From NCBI GenBank assembly GCA_021927905.1, contig BLLK01000045.1:1798001-1862000 (forward strand): DNA of 64,000 nucleotides, in the 5' to 3' direction. Positions 9,002 through 18,053 of this stretch are shown here, in pieces. This stretch comes from Chaetoceros tenuissimus. Its lineage: Eukaryota; Bacillariophyta; Thalassiosirophyceae; Chaetocerotales; Chaetocerotaceae. Below the pieces are notes generated by a model that was not told the origin of the DNA, ran no database searches, and was given only the letters and a program-made list of their open reading frames with translations. A program made the translations under genes and the position numbers. The number at the start of each line of letters is the position of its first letter. Position 1 is the first letter of the stretch.

Positions 9002-11404
9002 ATGAAGAACTTTCCGAAAGAGCAACAGCTTGAAAAGGAAATGCATATGATTCTTCAAAGTATCGTAGAACACAATAATAGTGCAGTGAGCTTGCCGTCC
9101 TCCCTTGAATTATCATCTAATGATATGAACCTGTATATGAGTCTGAAAGAAGGGGTGCTGATGAAAGCTCTGGATACATGGGAACAGTATTCCAAGTCTA
9201 CTTTCAAGCAACTCAAAGACTCACTTGAGAATACCTCTCAGGAAACGAGAAGCAATTCCCCAAATGCCCCTATGATAGGATTTGATCTAATCCAAGACCA
9301 TTGCAGTGAATGCTTATTCGAATCAAATCTAGATGCAAGCATCTTTGATGAGGGTTCTTCCTCTTTTGATGCTTTCCTTTCTATCGATCTTGCTCATTTC
9401 TATGAGAAAGATCGCACTCTCTATTCTTTGGGACTTTTGTCCTCAATTCTCACTGGCATCCTATGTTTCAACATTGGGATTTGCAAAAGAAGGCAAAGAG
9501 ATCACTCTTCATCTAAACTTTATTTTGAGAAAGGACTAGATTTGATCACTCAGAATAGTTACTTCCTACAAGTAAGCATGAGAGCGTGTTCATCTATTTC
9601 ATTTCTTCGTGCATTGCTACACATCAATATTGGACATACCGAATGGCACCTACGGAATCAGATAGAAGCATCCATGTGCTATCAAAGGACTATAGAGGTG
9701 TTCTTTCCTCTTCGAAAACCAATAATGTCCACCGACTTCCTTTCTCTTGGTCTCGAAGGCATCTCATCTACGCATGGCAGTGCTATTGATTCAATTGCCA
9801 TTTACTGCAAAATGATCATAGCTGCAAGTCTCAACTGTATAGCTATGATCCGTATAAATGAAATTGCTGACCTTTCTCCTAGAGCATGCGTTGAAGATAT
9901 GTTTCCTCAGTGTGAAGAGTGTCTAGCTTTGCTAACTCCAGCCCTTTCTATCTACGAGGCTCTTGACGAATACTACTCTCATACGACCCCCGGAATGATT
10001 ATTTCGAAAATTGGAATAACCAATATGGCAACTATACTCAACAACATGGGAAGAGTAAAGTTTTTGCTGAAAGATTTTGATGCTTCTCTCCAATTCTACC
10101 GGCACTGTTTGAAATGTAGAACTATTGCCCTACCTAGCAGTCATTTGGATGTTGGAGTCGCTTACTTCAACATAGCACAAACTCTTGCCGAACTAGGGAA
10201 AGAGTCGCAGGCCATTGACATGTATCATAAGTTTCTATCCGTTACTAGTCCTATTCTGGGACATTCAAATCACTATGTAGTAAGCACATTGCTTCTGCTT
10301 TCTGATATTTGCATTCGAGAGGAAAGGCTCGAAATCATTGATGATTTGCTTCGTCGATACCTTTCGTCTCCAGAATACGAAGAGCCAGAGAATCTGCGAT
10401 CAAAGATATCTCTTCTAAATTTGTTAGGTTATATCCTTATATTGAAAGAAAACTGTGATGAAGCTCTAGAATTCTTATTCAATGCTCGCGACTTACTTGC
10501 TTGTAATGAGGAAAATACCTTTTTGAGAAAATGCTCTGTTACCAACTCATGCAATACTGCCCTTGCTTTCCGTAAAATCGGAGAGTGCACTAATGCATTG
10601 TATATGTACCAAGAAGCATTGGACAAGTTGACGTGTGACACTGAAAATGAAAATAAGGAACTTTATCAGGCTACTCTATGTGATATTCATATGAACATGG
10701 CTACTCTCCATGAAAATCTAGAGGAGTTTGATGCATGTATCTTACATGCCAACACTGTAATCGATACCAAAACTAGAAGTCATGGATCAAGTCACTTTGA
10801 AGTATCCATTGCTTGGAACTACCTTGGATTGATTCATTTCAAGAATAATCAGTACCAATCTGCCTTAGCGGCATTCGTGGAATGTGTCCATATTAGGAGC
10901 AATACTAGTTTCTGTGGGGAATACGAAATTATTGCTGCGCTCTATAATGTTGCAACAGTCTACAAGTCTATGGGAGAGCTTGACAAGGCACTTGACATTT
11001 TTGCCAGGATCATTGATTATGAACGTGGGCAGTTGCATGCTCAAGAGAAAAGGACAAAACCTACCGAATTTGTACAAAGCCTTCGTCAAATCTTTGAAAT
11101 CTACGACATCAAGAACGAGGCGCTTTTGGGGTTAAGATACCTATCTGAAGCAGTAAATATCTGTAGAGAATTCAAAGATGAAATAAATCCTTCAATTGGT
11201 TCGAGTATTTTTTGCCTCATGGGTGATGTCCTGGGCTCAAAACGGCTGTCTGAGGACAGCGTCCATTTTTATTACGAGGGGATGAATTTGTTTGGAATCA
11301 ATGACGCTATTATTTCATCAACAGGTGAACGAGCAGTGCAGATGATTCTGAAGCTTATACTTTCAGATGAACAGTTTTTCCCATTGCATGCAGCTGCTGC
11401 TTGA
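9002..11404 (+). CDS. Tetratricopeptide-repeat (TPR) protein, kinesin-light-chain-like
   Basis: The frame from the ATG at 9002 encodes 800 residues. An upstream in-frame ATG at 8918 would add 28 residues rich in Lys and Ile that look like leader sequence, so I prefer 9002. From about residue 350 on, degenerate 34- to 42-residue TPR units repeat. Examples are AYFNIAQTLAELGKESQAID, AWNYLGLIHFKNNQYQSALA and ALYNVATVYKSMGELDKALD. The longer spacing and residues such as LGHSNHYVV resemble kinesin-light-chain-type TPRs. These repeats form a superhelix that binds partner peptides. There is no catalytic domain. A scaffolding role is inferred from the family, and the partner is unknown. No membrane segment is seen. 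Confidence 0.85.
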   Translation: MKNFPKEQQLEKEMHMILQSIVEHNNSAVSLPSSLELSSNDMNLYMSLKEGVLMKALDTWEQYSKSTFKQLKDSLENTSQETRSNSPNAPMIGFDLIQDHCSECLFESNLDASIFDEGSSSFDAFLSIDLAHFYEKDRTLYSLGLLSSILTGILCFNIGICKRRQRDHSSSKLYFEKGLDLITQNSYFLQVSMRACSSISFLRALLHINIGHTEWHLRNQIEASMCYQRTIEVFFPLRKPIMSTDFLSLGLEGISSTHGSAIDSIAIYCKMIIAASLNCIAMIRINEIADLSPRACVEDMFPQCEECLALLTPALSIYEALDEYYSHTTPGMIISKIGITNMATILNNMGRVKFLLKDFDASLQFYRHCLKCRTIALPSSHLDVGVAYFNIAQTLAELGKESQAIDMYHKFLSVTSPILGHSNHYVVSTLLLLSDICIREERLEIIDDLLRRYLSSPEYEEPENLRSKISLLNLLGYILILKENCDEALEFLFNARDLLACNEENTFLRKCSVTNSCNTALAFRKIGECTNALYMYQEALDKLTCDTENENKELYQATLCDIHMNMATLHENLEEFDACILHANTVIDTKTRSHGSSHFEVSIAWNYLGLIHFKNNQYQSALAAFVECVHIRSNTSFCGEYEIIAALYNVATVYKSMGELDKALDIFARIIDYERGQLHAQEKRTKPTEFVQSLRQIFEIYDIKNEALLGLRYLSEAVNICREFKDEINPSIGSSIFCLMGDVLGSKRLSEDSVHFYYEGMNLFGINDAIISSTGERAVQMILKLILSDEQFFPLHAAAA

Positions 11405-11511
11405 AGGAAGACTTTATTGTATATTGTAGACATAAATTATTGTAAGCCCAAAAACACTATTCAGGAAAATGTCTATCGTTGATGAATAATATTTAAAACT
11501 TTATACTGCTG

Positions 11512-13242
11512 CTATTTTTCATAAACTATCCCATTCTTTGCTTTAACTGCAGCAGCAACTGCTTCAGCTGCTTGGACAGAATTATAAACAGACTCAGAAA
11601 TGGCTCCGCTCTTTTTATCTGGACTCATGTGAAGCTGTGAACCTTTTAATGTACTGTCTCGTTCCGTACGACCATGTTCACAGTCTACATACTCAGAGAA
11701 GTCTCGTGGTATTCTACTCTCTGGAATTTCGCTGCATAGTGCTCCATACCAGTTTTTAATAATTCCTTTATTGGCAGGGTTTTCCTGTGCATCATAAACT
11801 CCTCTCACTTTCTCGTTCGTTGTCTGTCCTATGGTAATAATGAGACCATGAAAGCAGGTCAGAGATGCCAGAGACCATGCACATAAAAGTGTGAAGATAG
11901 ACAAGATCACTGCGCTCGGTTCAGACCGAATGACCTGGAAAAGTAAGAATGACACTTTGTCTTCGTGTCTATTTAAACTATCACCTCCAGTATCCAATTC
12001 TCCCTTATCATAATCCCTGTATGTCTCATAAAACATACGAAAGCAAGAAAATGTGACCACAACTGTGAGAAATGTGACGCAAATGAGAAATCCAAAAAAG
12101 TAGCGATGGTTTCTAGCGCCTATGCAATTTCCTACCCATGGACAGTGATGGTCGAATACAGATACGCATACATTACAACTATTGCAGTGTTTTGCTCGTG
12201 GAGGCCTAAAAATGTTACAAGTTGAGCAGTATCTGAAACCCAACGGACCTCCAATTTGTACTGGGACTTGTTCCTCGTCGTCCTCATTATTATTCTCCTT
12301 TCTTTTAGTAGGTATTGGAGCTTTAATTGGACAAGAAATTGAAGGCAAAATCCCAGGATCTGTCATTGCAGATATCCAAAGCAAAACAAAGGTAAGTATC
12401 GCAGAAACTAAAGTCGACACAAATATTAAGGAGTGTGTAGTCCATCTGAAATAAGTTGACGTATTGGGGTCGTGGTCAATAGCTTCAACATGATATAACC
12501 TTGGTTGAATCATACCATAGTAAACAACCAAGGCAAATGCAATCATTATGTTGGTGAAGAAGAATAAAGGAGCGTCAGACCCTAGCATGACTTTACCATC
12601 AAGAAGAAACACTTGATTTCCCATCCATCCTTCCTTTGCTCGAAACTTTTTCGCTAGAGTAAAATATGCAGAATGCTTTGAATCGTCAGTGGAATCAGAA
12701 GATGGATTAAGCATTTTTTCTTCTCCTTCCTCTTTGGAAACAGGTGTGAATGAGCTTTTCTTTGCCCATCCCGATCTAGCTCCTACGGATACTAATATCC
12801 ATTTCCCACTGGGGTCGGTTCCATGTGAAGGCAGAACTGCTGATCGTCTTAATAATCCTGATACAGTTGAAGGTTGCACATTTCCTCCATCTGGTGACTG
12901 TTGCTGTGCACTCATAGGCCCGTCAAGTGGGCGAGTATGTAAAGCTGCAAATGGAGTCGATGGAGTGACTGTAAATCTATAGTAAGCTTGTACAGTCGGA
13001 TTCACAGATGGGAAATAAAACTGATTCGCTGTCACTCTTTCTTTGCTTTGAATATCAGACGAAGACGGACTGATCACTACATGTTTGTCTTTATGCTGAG
13101 ATTGAGGAAGAAACTCCGTCTCAACGTCATGTGAATCAAAAGTCTCATTTTTAGGCAGAAGACTAGTGGTCTCACTTGCTAAAGACTCCGATATTCCTTT
13201 TGAAGGTGAAGCACCTTTCTTTTTACTGGGAGATGGTGCCAT
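11512..13242 (-). CDS. DHHC-type protein S-palmitoyltransferase
   Basis: The protein contains the full zinc-binding DHHC cysteine-rich domain: [16 protein letters not shown], then [20 protein letters not shown]. This domain carries out S-acylation of cysteines on target proteins. In this family the DHHC cysteine takes palmitate from palmitoyl-CoA. Four hydrophobic helices flank it in the usual 2+2 order: [19 protein letters not shown] and [18 protein letters not shown] before, and [17 protein letters not shown] and [19 protein letters not shown] after. Close to the fourth helix is TTNEKVRG, the TTxE motif of the family. The frame also has an ATG at 13287 that would add 15 residues. I chose 13242 ([10 protein letters not shown]) because the extra residues are not typical. 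A Ser-rich N-terminal tail of about 180 residues is cytosolic. Golgi or plasma membrane location is inference. Confidence 0.95.
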   Translation of the reverse strand: MAPSPSKKKGASPSKGISESLASETTSLLPKNETFDSHDVETEFLPQSQHKDKHVVISPSSSDIQSKERVTANQFYFPSVNPTVQAYYRFTVTPSTPFAALHTRPLDGPMSAQQQSPDGGNVQPSTVSGLLRRSAVLPSHGTDPSGKWILVSVGARSGWAKKSSFTPVSKEEGEEKMLNPSSDSTDDSKHSAYFTLAKKFRAKEGWMGNQVFLLDGKVMLGSDAPLFFFTNIMIAFALVVYYGMIQPRLYHVEAIDHDPNTSTYFRWTTHSLIFVSTLVSAILTFVLLWISAMTDPGILPSISCPIKAPIPTKRKENNNEDDEEQVPVQIGGPLGFRYCSTCNIFRPPRAKHCNSCNVCVSVFDHHCPWVGNCIGARNHRYFFGFLICVTFLTVVVTFSCFRMFYETYRDYDKGELDTGGDSLNRHEDKVSFLLFQVIRSEPSAVILSIFTLLCAWSLASLTCFHGLIITIGQTTNEKVRGVYDAQENPANKGIIKNWYGALCSEIPESRIPRDFSEYVDCEHGRTERDSTLKGSQLHMSPDKKSGAISESVYNSVQAAEAVAAAVKAKNGIVYEK

Positions 13243-13540
13243 TTGTATGACTGCTTCTCGAGTTTTCTTTTGAAACAGATACTGCACGAAACTACTGATT
13301 CTTCACAGTGAATACATGAAATACGAAACTGAACATGAAATAGGAGACAGGAAAACAGGAAAACAAGCGGCATTTTCATTTTTGTTTTCCTCTTCCCCTC
13401 CAATCATTAGGGTGACGGTGCTGATGAAAGCGTTGAGAAGAAATTTGTTTAACGTCACATAACTATCGGATGGATTCAAACATTTCTATTATTTGCTAAA
13501 ACGAAGAAGAATCAGCATTTACTTTTCAAAAACTATTATT

Positions 13541-15511
13541 TTATCCTGCAGTCTTTGCCCACTCTTTCAATGCAGATGAACATTTGAGCAGATTGGCATC
13601 AAGGCATCTCAATAAATCATCATCGATATGAAGATTCAAATGCACTGGAGTTTTTTTCAACATTTCATGCCAAATTCCTCCTCTTGAGTATTTTTTTGAG
13701 AAGAAATATTGATTAGGCCCTTTACCTGTATGATCTTTTGATGGGAAAAACATTACCCCAAGCAAGTCCAGGAAAGATTTGAAGAAAGCTACTTCGTCGT
13801 AGCGGTCTGGTCCACTGGCTTTGTTCTGTTGAAGAAAAGATGTGTCATATTCCCGCCGAATTCGTTCATAGGTCAGTGGCCTTGCCATGTTTTTCATGCT
13901 GCTGATCTCATTTTGCATACTTTGTGCATCTCTTTTCAAAATCCGCTTAGATGATAAAAGTACTGCAACTTGAGCCCCTGAAAGCTGGATGAGATCATTG
14001 ACACGTGGGGAAATTGTACTCAGTTCTTCCACATTGTCCTCATCGTCCGACTCATCATCGTCCATGGTAACTCTAGCTACATCATCTGATAAAAACATAT
14101 CTGCACCCATGACGGATAAACCTTCAATAATATAACTCTCGTCAAAACTTATAATTTTCTTTGCGGTGTCAATTGACTCTGTAATGTCTTCCACGTACAA
14201 ACCGAGCGAAACTGAAATGACACGACAAAACCATCGGATTGATTGTCCCAAGTCTCGCTGAACCTGAAATAGCTTTTGTATACGATGTTTACGATCTAAT
14301 GCCGCTTCCTTTTCAGAAGAAGAATTCCTGTCGTTGTCAATCTTTGGGAGCAAAATTTCCCTGACAATGCTGTGTAATTCTTGCAGAAAGATATTGGAAT
14401 CACTGTCTAACCCATGTGTACAGATATCAAAATTGCTCATGATGATATTTACCAAGGTTTCATAACAATCATTTTGCTCTTCATGTCCTTTGCCAACAGA
14501 AAAATGTACAATTTTGCTTGTTCCTTGGGCTCTACTCTTGACTCTCTTTTCGTATGACGAAATAGTTGTCAATCTTGCACACAGTCCAACCATACTAATA
14601 AGAGAACCTTTACCGGCAATCCTATCTAGCAAATGATACAACAGCAAATCTCTAGATGCAGAAGAGGTAGTGGAATAATTGGAATCATTTTTCACAATCG
14701 CTGAAGAAGTCGACGATGCTTCTGTACTACGCGCCTTTGGCAAAAATGAGTCAAGTTCATCCAATACGATCAAAATAGGTACTGCATCTATAGATGAAAG
14801 TTCAAATGCTTCATCTAGACAAGCCATGGACGAAGAAAAGGTGGAGGTACGAGTGCGAAACATGTGAGCTTGCTTTTGACCAAGTGCATGCAATTTTTGC
14901 TTCAGAGAATCATCTACCACTTCAATACCTTCGCCATTCTGATCTTGACCATCATCATTGGTATCGATACTAAATTCATCTATATCACCATCATTCATCT
15001 TCTGCCGCTTATGTTGTTGCGCATCATTTCGTAAAAAGAAATCTTTATTCAATTTGGACTTTTCTTTTGATACAATTTCACACAACTGATTGACAATTTC
15101 TGACACAACTATAGACACATTTTGACCTTTGAGTAAGATTCCATTCAACCTAACAACTCGAAATCCAACTTGTTCTCTTTTCTTCGAGTGATGTTGAAGT
15201 GCCATGAGACATCTGTCTAAAACAAGTGACTTCCCTTCACCTCTAGATCCCATTAATAATGCTGAAACATTTGTTTTATCGATTAGTCCTTTCTCAAGTA
15301 ATTGATAGAGCTCTTTGAATTCTTGTTCCAGTCCAAGAGGTGCAAATTGAAAAGATCCTTCCTCGGTAGTCGAATCATTGGAAACCTGATTTTGTAAAAG
15401 GTTGAATCTGCATCTTTTTCGGTTATGCTGCCGACATGTTAAGGCTGGTGCATTGTCTCCCAGATTGCGTATTATAGCATCTATACCTGCTATTATTTGA
15501 GAAGATGACAT
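13541..15511 (-). CDS. ORC4: Origin recognition complex subunit 4
   Basis: The 656-residue product is an AAA+ ATPase of the Orc4 type. The Walker A motif GSRGEGKS is at residues 88-95, preceded by the ORC-type GLEQEFKELYQLLE. Walker B is PILIVLDELDSF. After it comes LLLYHLLDRIAGKGSLISMV and then GLCARLTTISSYEKRVKSR, which is the sensor and arginine-rich segment characteristic of Orc4. The C-terminal part (LNLHIDDDLLRCL) fits the winged-helix region that contacts DNA. Orc4 is part of the six-subunit complex that marks replication origins and loads the MCM helicase in the nucleus. Two acidic, Asp-rich inserts (near residues 175-200 and 490-500) are lineage-specific. The gene is divergent from the SGNH-like gene to its right. 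Confidence 0.93.
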   Translation of the reverse strand: MSSSQIIAGIDAIIRNLGDNAPALTCRQHNRKRCRFNLLQNQVSNDSTTEEGSFQFAPLGLEQEFKELYQLLEKGLIDKTNVSALLMGSRGEGKSLVLDRCLMALQHHSKKREQVGFRVVRLNGILLKGQNVSIVVSEIVNQLCEIVSKEKSKLNKDFFLRNDAQQHKRQKMNDGDIDEFSIDTNDDGQDQNGEGIEVVDDSLKQKLHALGQKQAHMFRTRTSTFSSSMACLDEAFELSSIDAVPILIVLDELDSFLPKARSTEASSTSSAIVKNDSNYSTTSSASRDLLLYHLLDRIAGKGSLISMVGLCARLTTISSYEKRVKSRAQGTSKIVHFSVGKGHEEQNDCYETLVNIIMSNFDICTHGLDSDSNIFLQELHSIVREILLPKIDNDRNSSSEKEAALDRKHRIQKLFQVQRDLGQSIRWFCRVISVSLGLYVEDITESIDTAKKIISFDESYIIEGLSVMGADMFLSDDVARVTMDDDESDDEDNVEELSTISPRVNDLIQLSGAQVAVLLSSKRILKRDAQSMQNEISSMKNMARPLTYERIRREYDTSFLQQNKASGPDRYDEVAFFKSFLDLLGVMFFPSKDHTGKGPNQYFFSKKYSRGGIWHEMLKKTPVHLNLHIDDDLLRCLDANLLKCSSALKEWAKTAG

Positions 15512-15934
15512 GGATGCTTTTGAGGCTCTACTCTACTTCAGCTGAAATTGATTATCTAATACTTTAGTTGGGAAGATATGGATAGGATGTTACGTTGTGA
15601 TCTATTGAGTATGATATTATTGATGATATTATATTGATGTGCATGATGCATATTTCATATTTTGACCTCAAGACAATGACGATAGGTTTCATCTTTACCC
15701 TTAAGAGGGGTGGGGGATTCTTATCAGATACCAAAAACAAGAAATTATAAGCGTACGTATGTATGATATGAGTACATCAAAGGTTTCGAAAAACAACGGT
15801 CACAAAACTCATGATAAGGTCCTCCTATTTAATTTTACTTACGAATATGTATCAATTTTGTAGCTAGTTCTCAAAGAATCAATTGCAATAAATAACGAAC
15901 ATAATTGAAACATACATAGGCGGCTAGTGAAAGT
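15512..15934. promoter_or_regulatory. Divergent promoter region between ORC4 and the SGNH-like gene
   Basis: About 420 AT-rich bases lie between two divergent start codons. I see no clear E2F-like or other cell-cycle site here, although ORC4 is often cell-cycle regulated in other eukaryotes. Confidence 0.4.
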
Positions 15935-17911
15935 ATGCAGAGAAGGAGGCCGGCTAGTAAAACCCGAGGAGGTAATCTTCCTAACCAACATGGAAGAGCT
16001 GGAGCTTTTACAAGGAACATGAATAGATCCTCTTCTCCAAGATCCAATTCAATTATATTTCTCGTGATGGTAGTATTTCTACTTGGTCTATTTTACATTG
16101 AACAATCTGGGCATCATCAGAATCAAATCGCTAAAAATCAGAGCTCAAAAGTTGTGACTGATGGGAATACAGTACGAAGAAGACCGATTGAGATTCCAGA
16201 CGCACATATGGAAAATAATAGTCCTGATGAAGAATTTAGTGCAGGTCAAAACGAGGAACAATCAGATAATTCTCAAAATGATGCTACTATAGAACAAGGG
16301 AATGACAATGAGCAAGATATATTGCAGACTATTGACAAAATTAGAAAGGAATTTTATGACCGCTATGGTGGAGAATCTGAGGCAAAGGCGATGCTTCAAA
16401 AGGGTATTATCTCTGCTGCAAAAACTGGTGCAAATGAAAAGAAAGCAATAAGGCATACTGCTGAAAGAATTTTATTGGCTCGGCAGAATACTAAGCACTT
16501 TGTCATGAGTTTTGGTGGTTATTCTGTCACAGTAGGGAGAGGAAACTATTACAAACAGAGTTATCCATTTATTATGGAAGGTGTCCTGAAGCCACTGTTT
16601 GAACAATTAAATCTTGATTTGATTGTCAGAAATTCTGCTATTGGAGGCATCCCTTCATTTCCTTATGGATGGTGTCTTCCAAATTTTCTTGGACATGATT
16701 CAGACGTGGTGAGTTGGGATTATGGTATGAATGAGGGAAGTAGTGCCGATGCTTTTGAATCATACATGAGGCAAAGTATTGCAACTATGCCCAAACGACC
16801 AATGATGATACTTCTGGATACTAAAAGGTCTAGAGTTGATATGATGAAATCGTACAATGAAAATGGAGCTTTATTAGACTCTATTGCTGTTGGAAGAGCA
16901 GAAGTAGCTGTCAAAAAGTCATTCCTAGAAATGGAAGAAAAAGACAGACCTTCAGGATTCCAAAAATGGGACGAATGGGGTGCTCCAAAAGGCTCCCCTG
17001 GGCAAAGCAAATGGCATCCAAAGAAAATGGAGCATGAATTACTTGGATGGATGATTGCAATGCATATGCTTGATGCAGTACAAGAAGCTGTGTCTATGAT
17101 GCAAAATAAGGAAACAATTGACATTTCGCAGCATGAGAAACTTGCTTTACTCCCAAAACCAACCACTACAGTTAATAGCATTGGCGGACCTGAATCTCCT
17201 TCGCATCTCTTATTTGGAGCACCTATTGAAGAGTCTGATTCATCTCCTTGGCATATGGATCCTGTATCATGTAGAACTTCCTTTTTGCCAAACATTCATG
17301 GAGGACTTTTGGATATTGTTGTTTCTGGGCTTGCTGATGATGTTGGCGATGACTTAAAATCAAGAGATGACTCTCAATATAATAGTGGATGGGTCATAGA
17401 CGTCGGTAAAGTTGAACGTGAAACTAAAAGAAAGGTTAAAAAGGTGGGAGGATTGGGTTACATAGATATGAAAAACGCTTTATATGGAATTCCAGAGTCA
17501 GGTGTTTTGAGTTTATCCCTACCTCATGAGGGACCAGTGCACAACCACTCTCATGATCAAGAATCTGACATGCTTGCAAGACATTGGTTTGACACTCTCG
17601 TGTTTTGTGAGGTAAACGAGAAAAGAGGTCCAAAGGAATGTAAACCAGAGCATGATATGACCTTTATTGTGGGTGGAGTCAAATCAGAATCCGTTGTTCA
17701 AGTTACGAATGCCGCTGCATATCTTAAGAAATCAATATGTATAAACGTTGAAATTCCAGCAGATGCCCGAGTGAAAGTAAAAAGTTCAGGCGATGAAGAC
17801 CATAACAACGTTGTTGTAGAACTTCCGGTAGATGTGTCAATAACGAATAAAATGGTCTCTCGAGCTGATGGTGCTTGTTCCATTTCCCATGTAGTATGGC
17901 AATCTCATTGA
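15935..17911 (+). CDS. SGNH/GDSL-hydrolase-like type II membrane protein
   Basis: The 658-residue protein has a basic N-terminus and then one hydrophobic helix (SIIFLVMVVFLLGLFYI, about residues 38-54). It should sit in an endomembrane or plasma membrane with the bulk in the lumen or outside. Near residue 190 is FVMSFGGYSVTVGRGNYY, with a serine in the position of the SGNH nucleophile. VRNSAIGGIPSFPYGWCLP then matches the Gly/Asn blocks, and VVSWDYGMNEG matches the Asn block. WHPKKMEHELLGW carries His residues suited to the last block. Family members are esterases or acyl/acetyl hydrolases, often acting on polysaccharides. The C-terminal 250 residues contain paired cysteines and may form a beta-rich accessory domain. 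The substrate is unknown. Call strength is moderate because the classical GDS triplet is altered. Confidence 0.65.
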   Translation: MQRRRPASKTRGGNLPNQHGRAGAFTRNMNRSSSPRSNSIIFLVMVVFLLGLFYIEQSGHHQNQIAKNQSSKVVTDGNTVRRRPIEIPDAHMENNSPDEEFSAGQNEEQSDNSQNDATIEQGNDNEQDILQTIDKIRKEFYDRYGGESEAKAMLQKGIISAAKTGANEKKAIRHTAERILLARQNTKHFVMSFGGYSVTVGRGNYYKQSYPFIMEGVLKPLFEQLNLDLIVRNSAIGGIPSFPYGWCLPNFLGHDSDVVSWDYGMNEGSSADAFESYMRQSIATMPKRPMMILLDTKRSRVDMMKSYNENGALLDSIAVGRAEVAVKKSFLEMEEKDRPSGFQKWDEWGAPKGSPGQSKWHPKKMEHELLGWMIAMHMLDAVQEAVSMMQNKETIDISQHEKLALLPKPTTTVNSIGGPESPSHLLFGAPIEESDSSPWHMDPVSCRTSFLPNIHGGLLDIVVSGLADDVGDDLKSRDDSQYNSGWVIDVGKVERETKRKVKKVGGLGYIDMKNALYGIPESGVLSLSLPHEGPVHNHSHDQESDMLARHWFDTLVFCEVNEKRGPKECKPEHDMTFIVGGVKSESVVQVTNAAAYLKKSICINVEIPADARVKVKSSGDEDHNNVVVELPVDVSITNKMVSRADGACSISHVVWQSH

Positions 17912-18053
17912 GCAATAAACTTTAAGGATGACTTTTCTTTTCAACTGTGTTTTCTATTAGTGTTACCACATTCTTTTTTGAATGCAGTAATCATTCTTCC
18001 ACCGGTCCTAACAACTGTACAAAAAAATATTGATGATGAAAGTAACTTTAATT

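Noticed and set aside
16720-17295. 191-codon minus-strand open frame
   Set aside because: It lies wholly antisense to the SGNH-like gene and resembles no protein family.
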